A stretch of DNA of 64,000 nt, from positions 1 through 64,000 of the forward strand of contig QJPP01003133.1 of the NCBI GenBank assembly GCA_003996215.1, read 5' to 3'. This DNA is from Jaltomata sinuosa. Lineage: Eukaryota > Streptophyta > Magnoliopsida > Solanales > Solanaceae. Positions within the stretch are counted from its first letter, which is position 1. The number at the start of each line of letters is the position of its first letter. The notes beneath the pieces are model-generated. The model did no database searches, was not told where the DNA came from, and saw nothing but the letters and a program-made list of their open reading frames with translations. Made by a program: the position numbers and the translations under genes. This document shows, in pieces, positions 45,076 through 56,876 of the stretch.

Positions 45076-46381
45076 GAAGTACTCCTACATCCTGGTGTGA
45101 CCAAGATGTAACGAGACCTGAAGTAACATTACTGGTGGGGTGGAATGAAGAAGGATATAGTGGACTTCATGGCTAAGTTCCAAAAATGCCAGCAAGTAAA
45201 ATATGAGCATCAGGGCAGTACACTTCAGAGAATTCCCATTCCTGAATGGAAGTAGGATAGAATAGCCATGGATTTTGTGGTTGGTCTCCCCAAGACCTTG
45301 GGGAAGTACGATTCGATTTGGGTCACTGTTGATAGGTTGATTAAATCTACACACTCTATCCTTGTGCAAGTGACCTAATGCAGCCAAGCTGGCTAAGATT
45401 TATTTGAATGATATTATTCAATTGCGTGGGGGTGCCTATATCCATTATTTATGATAGGGGCACCTAGTTCACCTCCAATTTTTGGCAGAAGTTGCACGAA
45501 GAGTAGGGGACAAGATTAGACCTGAGTACAACCTTTCACCCTCAGACGGACAGGCAGTCCGAGCATACGTTTCAGGTGTTAGAGGATATACTTCGTGCAT
45601 ATGTGATGGACTTCAGGGGTCATTGGGACCAATACCTAGCACTGGTGGAGTTTGCTTATAACAATAGTTATCACTTCAGTATAGAAGTGGCCCCGTTTGA
45701 AGCTTTATATGGGAGGAGATGTAGATCCCCATTAGTTGGTTTGATTCGTCTGAAGAGAAACCTTTGGGTATGGACTTGGTAAGGGACTCCATGGAAAGAG
45801 TGAAGTTCATCTAAGGGAAATATTTAGCGGCTCAAAGTCGGTAAAAAGAGTATGCAGATAGGAAGGTTAGAGACATGCTCTTCATGGAAGGTGAGCAAGT
45901 TTTGCTCAAAGTCTCGCCCATGAAGGGTGTCATGCAATTTGAAAAGCTAGGCAAGTTAAGTCTGAGATATATTGGGTCCTTCAAAATTCTTCAGAAGGTG
46001 GAGCCAGTAGATTATAGGTTTACTTTACCACATTGTTTATAGGGAGTTCATCCGGTATTCTATGTGTCGATGCTTAAGAAGTACCATGGTGATAGTAGTT
46101 ACATTATTCGCTGGAATTTGGTCATGTTAAATGAGAACCTCTCATATGAGAAAGATATCATTTTTATTCTTGATCGAGATGTTCGGAAGTTGAGGACCAA
46201 GGAAATTGCATCTGTTAAGGTCCATTGGAAGAACCATCCAGTTGAGGAGGCCACTTGGGAGATCAAGGCAGACATGCGGGACAAGTATCCTCACTTGTTC
46301 ACCGATTCAAGTAAACTTTATTTTCCCTATTTTTCTCCTAATTATCATTCAGGAACGAATGATTGTTTAATTGGTATCTAA
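45076..46381 (+). pseudogene. Family A pol, second part: integrase and chromodomain
   Basis: It continues the integrase zinc finger (HPGVTKM near 45090), then core sequence around 45300 (WVTVDRL), HPQTDRQSEH near 45538 and EFAYNNSYHFS (about 45650). Several stops and frameshifts occur, for example near 45115, 45255 and 45780. The C-terminal frame 46064-46381 contains YHGDSSYIIRW and the chromodomain-like ATWEIKADMRDKYPHLF. It completes the pol gene interrupted at 27151. Confidence 0.87.
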
Positions 46382-48619
46382 TATAATAATCTGTTTCATC
46401 GTTATGCTGAATTAAGGCATAACTACATGGCTAAAAAAGTCCCAAGGTGAGAATTGAAAATCTCAGGCTAGGGTAAGCTCAGACTACAATATAGTATTAT
46501 CTTAGGAGTAATTCATATTTTATGTGATATCATGTGGTAGTATGTTGTCTATTTATGGTAGCCAACTGCCGTAGAATCTTGTAGAAAGTTTTGGAATGAG
46601 AATTAGAGTCATGCAACTCCGAATATGATAGTTGTCGGGTTGGGAAAAATTTGTGGTGTCTATGAAATAAAGTGTGTGGAAAAATCAGGGTCTGGGAGAG
46701 AGATAGCGATGTTCTAAAATTTGCCTTTGTCACGACGGAAGGACGCCTTATTGCAATAATCCATCACGATGAGCGGTCCGTTTCGCAATAATCCACCACG
46801 ATGAAGAGTCATTCATCACGTTGAGACTACACGGCAAAATACCTATGCGATTTTCCATTTTCAGAGTCATTCTTCTCATTATTCTATTTCATCTAAGAGC
46901 TCCAAGACGTGGATTTTTCAAGAAAACTAGGGCAAACTCTATTGTTCGAGATAAGTAATCTGTAGAACTCCTTGTTTAACAAATAATTATCTTCCTTAGA
47001 CCTTGGAGAAAGAATTAATGGTGGATTTCTTGCAATTAAGCCCTAGAAGCATGAACTTGGGTAAGAACCCTATGGATAGGTGTAAAATCACATAGAATTG
47101 ATCTTAAATTGTGTTTTTATGAGTTCTAGCATAAAATTATTAGTTCTTAACATGTTTAAGGCTAGTGGGAACTTTGAGTTCCATAAAGGTAAAACCTTTA
47201 GCCTTAAAAATGGAGAAAAGGTATGAACTTGATTAGAAACCTTGAGTTCTTGATCCTATGAATGTAATGGATCTAATTAGTAATCAATTGACCCTTAGGG
47301 AATGCTAGAAATCTCATTTAACGGGTAAAATGATTGAGTTTGATTCCCAAAGTTTGAAATAAAGGGTAATTGGCTAATTACTCTTATATTATTGTTATTT
47401 CTAGACCTTGTGCATTCTGGAGAGTTAAGAAAGGATAAGACAGTGGTAAACTATCTTGCGAGTATTGTATCTTCACTCGAGGTAGGTTATGATTTGAATT
47501 AGAGTTAATACTTAACTTATTGCATGTTTGTAGTGAAATTGTATAACCTATGATTAGTCTTCAGACATGGTTGTATTGTATATGCTTTTCCTATTGTGCT
47601 TGTATGAATAGGCTAAATAAACAGGAAGTGATAAGTGAGCTGAAATGACTAAGTATGAATAGTATCTTAGGCACTGAGTATCTTCGTGAGAATATGAGTA
47701 TGAGAACCTAATTATATACATGTTATTATTGATACATTTGATATGGAGCAGATACCATATCGGTATGGTACATAGACACCCAGGGTCCTTTGCAAGTCAT
47801 GGTTAGTGGACAGAAATAAGACCCATAGCATGTGTGTACACTCTTTTATCTTGTTTTGTATTATTGCATTACTTATTATGATGAGTGGGTTGAGAACTAA
47901 GGTGAGACTAGAAATACAGACTCTATGAGCAGATATTGATGGATATATTGATAAGTGAGATAGTTGTTGAGTGTGATTGCTCCTTTTATCTCTTGTGGTC
48001 CTATTATATGAATTGTGAACTTGAATTGGTTTCTATTAAATTGACTTGAGAGCTTATATATTGGTTGCTTATATGCTAAGTGTTGGAGTCCTATCACTTA
48101 TTATGCATTTTACTGCTTTCATATTATATTATTGGGTTGGCCTATGATACCTACTAGTACATAGTGTGTTGTACTGATACTACCTTGTGTTTTTCTTTTG
48201 TTGAGTGCAGACCGTGTTTCAGAGGCTGAGATGCGATCTCGGCTAGATTAGAGAGACCAATTACAAATTCAAGGGTGATCACTACTTCTCAGACTGCCAT
48301 GGATCTTCCACGAGTTGTTATGTTTCTTTCGGACAGTGAAACTCGCATATCTTATTATTTTTAGTGGATATTAGATTCTTAGACTATGTTGATATAGATT
48401 TCTGGATGATGACTTTCAATTTCTAGGGATATTGTTAGATGAATGTTTTTCGCACATTATTTTATCACTTGTATAGACCTTGATTTATTTATGACTTGAG
48501 TGAAATTTTATCTATCTTTTTTTAAAATTAGTTAAGTTTAAGAGTAGGGTTGGATTGTTTGGTTCTCCAACCGGAGGGTTAACATGGGTGTCAATCACGT
48601 CACCATCTGAATCGTGGCA
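46382..48619 (+). mobile_element. Gypsy family A, LTR 3
   Basis: It starts TATAATAATC (TG decayed to TA) and aligns with LTR 2 throughout. It ends GTGGCA at 48619, followed by TAACT (48620-48624), close to TAGCT at 15441-15445. Its U3 word cluster lies at 46725-46860. Confidence 0.85.
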
Positions 48620-48648
48620 TAACTAATATCTAAATACCATATTTATCA
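48620..48648 (-). mobile_element. Copia element, left LTR, second part
   Basis: ACTAATATCTAAATACCAT to TTTATCA matches the right LTR end at 62627-62653. The next bases, CTCCCCACAAGT, are the complement of a purine-rich priming tract for a minus-strand element. Confidence 0.75.
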
Positions 48649-49473
48649 CTCCCCACAAGTTGAACCAGGTTAAAGGTTCAATTTGCCACACAAATCACAA
48701 AAATGATCCTTCAAAAATGGTTTCGTAAGATTACCCACAAACTGATAATGAGAAGAAATATCATGAACCTGAAGTTCCTTTTTGTATACACAATCTCGAA
48801 TAAAGTAAAAATTTATCTTCATATAATTGATGTGAGAGTGAATCATTGAGTCAGTGATAATATAGGTCACACTTAAATTATCACACCACAAAAAAGGCAC
48901 ATAATCAAAAGAAAGATCATTTTTTTAATAATAGAAGAATTTATAGAAGTTCACTGGTGACAGCAGTAAGAGAGCGATATTCGGCCTCAGTAAAGAACGC
49001 ATGACCGATCATTGTTTGTGAGAACACCAAAAAATAAGCATTGGACCTAAGAAAATTGCAAAATCAGTAATAGACTTCTGATCATCTATACTTCTTCTCA
49101 AATTGGCATCACAATATCCTTTTAATTGGTGAGAGTTTTTTTTAGAAAGAAAATACCATGAGAAGAGGGAGACTACAAATATTGCAAGACACACTTAACT
49201 GCTGCCTAATGTTTCTCTGTCAGATCATGCATAAACAAAGAGACTTTATTAATCGGAAAGAAAATATCAAGTCTAGTGAAAGTGAGATATTATAAGCTTT
49301 CAACAATACTTCGATAAATATTATCATTGAGAAATTGAGTGTTGTCACTTGCATGCAGCTTATTGCTCAAGCACATGAGAGTAGAATTATCACTGCAAGT
49401 TAGCATGTTACTTCATTTCAAGAGATCATGTATTTATTTAGAGTGATGTAACAATAACCCATTAAATCACTAA
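48649..49473 (-). pseudogene. Copia pol, C-terminal part: RNase H (minus strand)
   Basis: The minus-strand frame 48900-48670 reads LWCDNLSVTYI, HSHINYMKINFYFIRDCV and LTKPF, the C-terminal RNase H signature of Ty1/Copia. The frame 49194-49009 contains LKGYCDANLRRSIDDQKS and a FLGPMLIFWCSHKQ end, also Copia RNase H. A TEAEYRSLTAV-like relic lies between them. Many stops are present. It is cut at 49473 by family D and continues at 59091. Confidence 0.87.
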
Positions 49474-51718
49474 TGTAATGAACGGATCCATCATTACGGG
49501 TAATCCAATCGTGCCAAGTTTTAGAGTTAGAAAACTCCGAGTTTGAGAGTTTGAAATTTTGGGCTAGGCTAGCCTCGGCCAGATTTGGAGCGAGGTAGAG
49601 TCTAGGGCAATCCAGGTAAGGATTGGGTTGGATGTCTTGTGGTGAACTAGTTTTTCTCGTAGCTAACACATAAAGGAGTCTGGGATACTTTTCCGAATCG
49701 AATTCGGGTAAGTAGAACTCTCAGAATTGAGGTCGATGTGAAGGGATTATTTCGGGATGTCAGAAAAATAAGTGTGTTGTAAAATGGACTAGTTTTGGAG
49801 GTTTTACGACTTTCTATCCCGTATCAACTGCTATAGCGGTTGACACTCCTCCATAGCGACCTCCGTTGTAGCGAAAAAAATTACCGCTATGGCAGAAGTC
49901 AACGTCGGTCAGCCTCCACCATAGCGGACAACTCCGCTACGCTGATACCACTATAGCGGAGCGGACCGCTATAGTGTAGCATGACAGGATTTAATGCAGA
50001 AACTTCCCCAAAATAGTTCAGTTTTTCTTGAAATATTTTGGAAGAAGAAGGGGGCGATTTTGGGCAATTTCTACCCGTTTTTCACTATTTTTCATCCTAA
50101 AGGTAAGGATTCTACTCCCCAATCTTCGTACTACTTTTTCAAAGAGGTAGAATTGCTATGAGGGAACTTGGGGAAAGGTTGGAATAACCTAGGGATGGTA
50201 GAATCCGGGGAAGAAGGGGGATTCTAGGCATGAAAGTTCTTGAGTATGGTTTAAAGTAAGGTATTATGATCGTATGTAGTTAAATTCTCTATTTTTATAT
50301 GTGAAAATGATAAAATTAGAGAAATTAATGGCAGGAAGCCCGGAAAAAATGGTAAGATGATCATGGGTGGGCTGGGGGTTTGGGATTTGGTGTAATCCGG
50401 GTAAGGTGCAGGCCTTGTTGTTAATTTGAATACTTCTATATTGTTTTAGACCAAGAATGAGAAAGGAATCCGGAACACGGGAAAGCTCGAGTTGAGTAGA
50501 GCTTGGATCATTTCGAGGTAGGTGATGGATTACGATTCCTGTGAATGTTGTATATTTTATACTCTTATCTAAGTGTTTGTATGAATAGCATGGCTTAGAG
50601 GAATTATGTAGAATGTCTAAGGGTCCTGTTTTAAAGTTTGTGAATTGAACGGTGTGTTGCTTGTTGGTTTACAAGTTGTTTGTTCATTATTTGACTGTGG
50701 ATTGTTGACATTCGATTGGCCGAGTATCACACTTGGTACGGGTATACTAACGGTTGGCACGGGTACCACGCCTAGTACGGGTATAACAAATAGTTGGATC
50801 GGGTACCACGCCTTGTATGGAATACTAACGGTTGGCTCGAGTACCACGCCTGGTACGAGTTTATTTTACTGCATCATTGTATTGATATTATTGCATTGCA
50901 TTGACTGTTATTAGTTCCGTGAGTGGACTGGGCTATTTTATTGAATTGTGATATTCGTTGGTGGTCCTTGAGTGACCGAGAATTATGTTATATCTGTTGA
51001 GTTGGTCTTGGATTAGGCCGAATTGTCTGTTTAACACTTAGGTGTTGTTTAGAAGGGATCCCAGGGTGGGTCCGGGCTAGACAAAAAGGATGATTTATTG
51101 ATTCTATGATTGTTGTTTAGAGTTATAAAAGGTGGATTTCATGCGGGAAAAAGCTGGGTAGAGACTTGTAGTCTAGGGGAGCCTATTGACTTGTTGCATA
51201 TTTTCCGTACTTGTACTTGATTTGCTATACTGATTATACACTGTTTTATTTGGAACTGGCTGATGATCCTACCAGTACACGGTGGTTGTGTACTGATACT
51301 GCACTTGCTTGTTTTTCTTGTGAGTACAGGAAATCTTCCGGCGGTTGATGCACGACCTCACTTGTAGGCCGGACTGTTCCAGATATCAAGGGTGAGATGT
51401 TCGACCAAGCTGCCTTGGTGTTTATCTTTGAGTTGTAGACCAATTGTTTCGGGCTTAGACTATCTCTTTATTGTTTTAAGTTTTGGGGTTGCATCCCTGT
51501 ACGCTAGTATTGGTAGTGTTTGGTACGATGACTTTCAGATTCTAAGGGAATTTCCGCAGGGTTTTTTTTCAATGAAAGGCCTTTCGCATTATTTGAATTG
51601 CTAGTTTATTTTCTGTTTGCTGGTTTTAGGCTGATAGTCTAGGCTAAGGGTTGAACTCTACTGGTTTGCTCATCCGGGGGTTTGGTGGGTACCACTCACG
51701 AAGGTCTGGGTCATAACA
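49474..51718 (+). mobile_element. Gypsy family D, 5' LTR, 2245 bp
   Basis: It starts TGTAATGAACGG after target ACTAA (49469-49473) and ends CATAACA (TGACA decayed). It has CTATAGCGG-type words at 49826-49985 and a palindrome array at 50711-50860 with four units. It is similar in layout to the family B LTR. Confidence 0.9.
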
Positions 51719-51723
51719 AAGAT

Positions 51724-51738
51724 AGTATCAAAGCCCTA
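51724..51738 (+). promoter_or_regulatory. Family D primer binding site (decayed)
   Basis: TAGTATCAAAGCC lies a few bases after the 5' LTR and differs from the Met-tRNA site by two G-to-A type changes. Confidence 0.75.
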
Positions 51739-51937
51739 GGTTCGTTGATCTCATCGTACCAAACAGGTCTAGTAAAGTCATGCAGAACTGTGCGGAGACG
51801 TCCGTACTTTTCTTCGAGAGGCTATGGGGCTTTAGGAAAACTATCTCTTCCTTCTTTACTTCATGCTATAACTTGATTCTAATTGCTATCTGGTAATACA
51901 AGTTGGCATCTAATCTCATTCAATCTTCTGTCCACAG

Positions 51938-53424
51938 ATGTTTAACACAAGGAACTACAGAGCTAGAGCAGCGGTCCCAGTAGCAGGACCCCGCTGTCCG
52001 TGGTAGAGGCAGGGAAATGGGCAGAGGATGAGGTAGAGCTGTACCTACCAGAGGTGGAGCTCGAGCGGCTGCTGGAGAGCATGAAGTGACCCCTACCCCA
52101 CCTCAGGAACATGTTGCTGAAGATGTAGAAGTTGTGGCTTAAGATATTGAGGCGCGAGAGGAGGCAACATCGGTTGGGGGTGCAGTCCTCCCTATTATGA
52201 CACCAGAAGCCTTTCAGCAGGCTTGGAATATTTTGAGTGGGTTGGTTGGTACTGAAGCCATACTCGCGGCTTTTGCAAACCAAGCCTTAGATACTCAACT
52301 AGCGGTTACTACAACTCCTATGATAGATGCAGCTTCAGGCACGAATGACTTCTTCAGGCCAATGCTAGGCCCAGTGATTATAGGGAATGAGCATGAGATG
52401 CTGACCAAGTTTCTCAAGCTGAAACCTGCTACATTTCAGGGTACTGATAGGGAGGATGCTTATGAGTTCATCTTGGATTGCTATGAGAGGTTTCACAAGT
52501 TGGGTATTGTACGTCAGCATGGGGTTGAGTTTATCACATTTCAGCTACATGTTATGCTAAGCAGTGGTGGAGGTCTCATGTAGAGTGCCCGTCTTTTGTT
52601 CTACCCCCACTGACTTGGGAACAGTTCCACGCTTTGTTTTTAGAGAAGTACGTACCCCGTACTTTGAGGGACCGGAAGAAGGATGAGTTTTTAAACTTGG
52701 AGAAGGGTAGCATGTCAGTATCTGCTTACAAGGCTAAGTTCCACGCCTTGTCTCATTTTGCCACATAGATGTTGGGTTTCGAGGAGGAACGGGTCCGGTT
52801 ATTTGTGAAAGGTTTAATACTGAGCTACATGTACTGTCAGTGCATATGACTTCTTCAGGGAAGGGCTTTAATGATGTGGCGGATTATGTGAAGAAACTTG
52901 AGGGAGTCAGAAAGGCAGGGCAGGCTAAGGCGTTAGCCAAGAATCCCCGAAATGAGGGAAATTATGTAGGTTCGTACTCCAGGGGTCATAATCAGCAGGT
53001 ATACTCGGCCCATCCTATTCAGTCAGCTCTGCCAGCTGCTACAGGTAGTCGTCAGGGAGCTCATACTCAGTCTTCAGCTCCTAAAGTCCAGGGAGCGTCC
53101 TATACATCAGCTAGCAGGCCTACACTTGACCGTGGTTGCTTCCATTGTGGTGATCTTGTCCACTTTAAGAGGGAGTTCCCACTCAGGAAGATAGGTAATT
53201 AGGGTCAGCAGCAGTCTAGAGCGGTGGTCCCGACAGGTAGAGGTGGTAATGCTAGAGGTCGTCCACAGGGTGGGCGAGGAAACTTTCAGTGAGGCCGAGG
53301 CAACAGAGGGAATGGCGGTGCGGGTAGGGGTGCAGCGCAGCTGGACTAGGAAGTTGCCCGGATTGATGATCAGGCTCATTGCTATGCATTTCCAGGGAGA
53401 ACTCAGGCGGAAGCATCAGATGCG
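51938..53424 (+). pseudogene. Family D gag
   Basis: ATG 51938 opens MFNTRNYRARAAVP; frameshifts follow within 100 bases. The capsid-like frame 52197-52583 has FLKLKPATFQGTDREDAYEF, then the frame changes between 52583 and 52840. The knuckle CFHCGDLVHFKREF (about 53140-53180) has Phe for its last Cys. In-frame stops at 53200 (TAG), 53290 (TGA) and 53347 (TAG) precede the protease in the same frame. Confidence 0.85.
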
Positions 53425-56400
53425 GTGATCACAGGTACCATTCTTGTCTGCGATAAAATGACTTCGGTATTATTTAACCCAGGTTCTATATATTCTTATG
53501 TATCTGTGAGTTTTGCGTTGGGTCTGGAATTGATTTGTGATATCCTTGATTCCTCTATCCATGTTTCTACCCCGGTTGGCGAGTCTGTGATTGTGACTCA
53601 TGTTTATCATGACTGTTCTATTGTGCATACTTGGGTAGACTTGGTAATTTTGGATATGGCTGATTTTGATATTATCTTGGGTATGATCTGGCTGTCCTCT
53701 TATTATGCTGTGTTGAACTGTAACACCAAGACTATGGCTCTAGAGATTCCGGGTAAGGAAATACTAGAGTGGGAAGGTGTGTATAGGCCTAAGCCAGTTA
53801 AGGTCATATCATTCCTTAGGGCTAGGAAGCTAGTGGGGAGAGGGTGTCTAGCCTTCTTAGCTCATCTCCAGGATGATAGTGTGGAGTCCCCATCTATTGA
53901 GTCAGTTCTAGTGGTTTCTGAGTTTCTAGAGGTGTTTCCAGCGGATTTTCCTGGTATGCCTCCAGACAGGGATATCGACTTCTGTATTGATCTGGAGCCA
54001 GGCACTCATTCCATTTATATTCCTCCGTATCGTATGGCTCCAGCAGAGTTAAGGGAACTTAAGACTCAACTACAGGAACTTCTAGATAAGGGATTTATCC
54101 ATCCCAGTGCGTCGCCTTGGGGTGATCCTATTTTGTTTGTAAGGAAAAAGAATGGTAGTATGCGGATGTACATAGATTATAGGCAGATGAATAAGGTGAC
54201 CATCTAGAATAAGTACCCTCTACCCCGCATTGATGATTTGTTTGACCAGTTTCAGGGCGCATCGGTGTTTTTGAAAATTGACTTGAGGTCGGGGTACCAT
54301 CAGTTGAGGATTAGGCATGAGGACATTTCTAAGACTGCTTTTCAGACTCGGTATGGGCATTACGAGTTCCTAGTAATGTCGTTTGGTTTGACCAATGCAC
54401 CGACAATATTCATGAGTTTGATGAATGGGGTATTTAAGTTATATTTGGATTCCTTCGTGATTGTGTTTATCGATGATATTTTGATCTACTCCAAGAGTAG
54501 GGAGGAGCATACTAATCATCTTCGTATTGTGTTGTACATCTTGAGATGCCAGAAGCTTTATGCGAAGTTCACTAAGTGTGAGTTTTGGTTGACTTCAGTT
54601 GCATTCTTGGGGCATGTAGTGTCAGAACAGGGGGTAATAGTGGATCCCCAGAAGATTGAGGCAGTCAAGAATTGGGCCCGGCCTAGCTCTGTGACCTAGG
54701 TGAGGAGTTTTGTTGGGTTCGCAGGGTACTACCGGAGGTTTGTTAAGGATTTTGCGTCTATTGCTACTCACCTGACCAGGCTGACACAGAAAGATGTACC
54801 ATTTATGTGGTCCGACAAATGCGAGAAGAGCTTCCAAAAGCTCAAGACACTTCTGACTATGACTCCTGTATTGTCCTTGCCGGTTGAAGGTAAAGACTTT
54901 ATTGTTTACTGTGATGCTTCACATTCTGGTTTGGGTGTTGTGTTAATGCAAGATAGGAATGTGATAGCCTATGCATCTAGGCATTTGAAGGTGCATGAGA
55001 GAAACTATCCTACTCATGACTTAGAATTGGCAGTAGTGGTCTTTGCATTCAAGATTTGGAGACACTATCTCTATGGTGTCAAGTGTAAAGTGTTCATTGA
55101 TCATCGCAGCCTGCAACATATCTTCACTCAGAAGGATTTGAATGTGAGGCAGAAAAGGTGGATGGAGTTATTGAAGGACTATGATGTGACTATTCAGTAC
55201 CATCCAGGTAAGGCTAATGTGGTGGCAGGCACATTGAGCTGGAAAACAGTTAGCATAGGTAGTTTGGATTGTTTGGGGGTGTCCAAACAACCACTAGCAA
55301 GGGAAATTCGGGCTTTGGAGGCCAAGTTCATGCACTTAAGTGTTTCAAAACAGGGTGGGTTATTGGCCAACATTGAGGTCAAAGCCACCTTCATAGAGGA
55401 AATAAAGGCCAAACAGTTTCAGAATACAAAACTGAGTAAGCTCCGAGGTAAGGTAATATATGGGGAATCCAAGAACATCACGTTAGACTCTGGTGGAGTA
55501 CTAAATTTTAGAGAGAGGATTTGTGTTCCTTGGGTTGATGATATAATTCAGAAAATCTTGGCGGAATCCCATGGTTCGCGGTACTTAATTCATCCGGGTG
55601 TGACCAAAATGTATAGGAACTTAAGGCAGCATTACTGATGGCCCGAAATGAAAAGGGACATAGTTGACTTTGTGTCCAAATGTCAGAACTACCAGCAGGT
55701 AAAGTATGAGCATCAGAGACCTGCAAGACTACTCCAGAGAATGCTAATTCCAGAGTGGAAGTGGGAAAGGATAGACATGGACATCGTGATGGGTCTTCCC
55801 AAGACATTGGGGAAGTATGACTCAATTTGGGTCATTGTTGATAGGCTGACCAAGTCCGCTCATTTTATTTCGGTCAGGGTAGATTACAATTCGCAGCAAT
55901 TGGCTAAGATCTACGTGAAGGAGATTGTGAGATTGCATGGGGTGCCACTATCCATCATTTCAGACAGGGGTACGCAGTTCACCTCTAAATTTTGGGGCAA
56001 GCTATATGAAGAGTTGGGTACACAACTCACTTTTAGCACAACCTTCCATCCTCAGACAGATGGTCAGTCGGAGAGGACGATCCAGGTATTGGAGGATATG
56101 CTAAGAGCATGTGTGATAGAATTCGGAGGTCATTGGGACCAGTTTCTACCATTGTACGAGTTCTCATACAACAATTGCTATCACTCCAGCATTGACATGG
56201 CACCATTCAAGGCGTTGTATGGGAGGAGATGCAGATCACCGGTTGGGTGGTTTGAGAAAGGCAATGTAAAGCCTTTGGGAGTGGAATTGGTAAAGGAAGC
56301 ACAGGAAAAAGTAAGGGGCATTCAGGCCAAATTGCTGGCTGCCGAAAGCAGGCAGAAGGAGTATGCAAATCGCAAGATCCAGGACATGGAATTTCAAGTT

Positions 56401-56790
56401 GGTGAACAGGTATTGTTGAAAGTGTCACTAATAAAGGGAGTTATGCAGTTTAGTAAGAAGGGCAAGCTTAGCCCTCAGTTCATCGGTCCGTTTGAGGTTC
56501 TTGAGATTGTGGGGCCAGTGGCTTACAAGTTAGCACTCCGGTATTCCATGTATCCATGCTTAAGAGATACCATGGTGATGGGGACTACATCATCAGGTGG
56601 GATGAGGTACTTTTCGATAAGGATCTTCGTTATGAAGAGGAACCAGTCTTGATTCTTGCTTGAGATGTCTGGAGGTTGAGGACAAAGGTGATTGATATGG
56701 TAAAGGTTCAGTGGAAGCATCATCCGGATGAGTAAGCCACTTGAAAAACCGAGAAGGACATGCGGGACAAGTACCCTCATTTGTTTGAAG
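53425..56790 (+). pseudogene. Family D pol: protease, RT, RNase H, integrase, chromodomain
   Basis: A single frame runs from 53425 to about 56540, with stops only at 54205 (TAG), 54697 (TAG) and 55636 (TGA). Protease relic: VLFNPGSIYSYVS (Asn at the catalytic Asp position). RT: YRMAPAELRELK (about 54030) and FIDDILIY (Asp codons 54472-54477). RNase H: FIVYCDASHSGLG (about 54898). Integrase: HPGVTKM, then a CxxY in place of CxxC near 55680; catalytic motifs in VIVDRLTKSAHF, ISDRGTQFTS and DGQSERTIQ all look intact. A deletion with frameshift near 56540 cuts off the chromodomain, whose relic DMRDKYPHLF lies at about 56758-56788. Confidence 0.93.
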
Positions 56791-56876
56791 ATTCAGGTAC
56801 TATACTTTCTTTCTTTTATTTCTGTAAATTCGGGTTTGATCATTCGGGGATGAACGATGGGTAAACTGATATCTTT

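Noticed and set aside
55508..55825. Minus-strand ORFs of 70-145 codons across family C and D pol (also 37751-38185 and 45085-45387)
   Set aside because: They are antisense to conserved pol domains and show no family similarity of their own.
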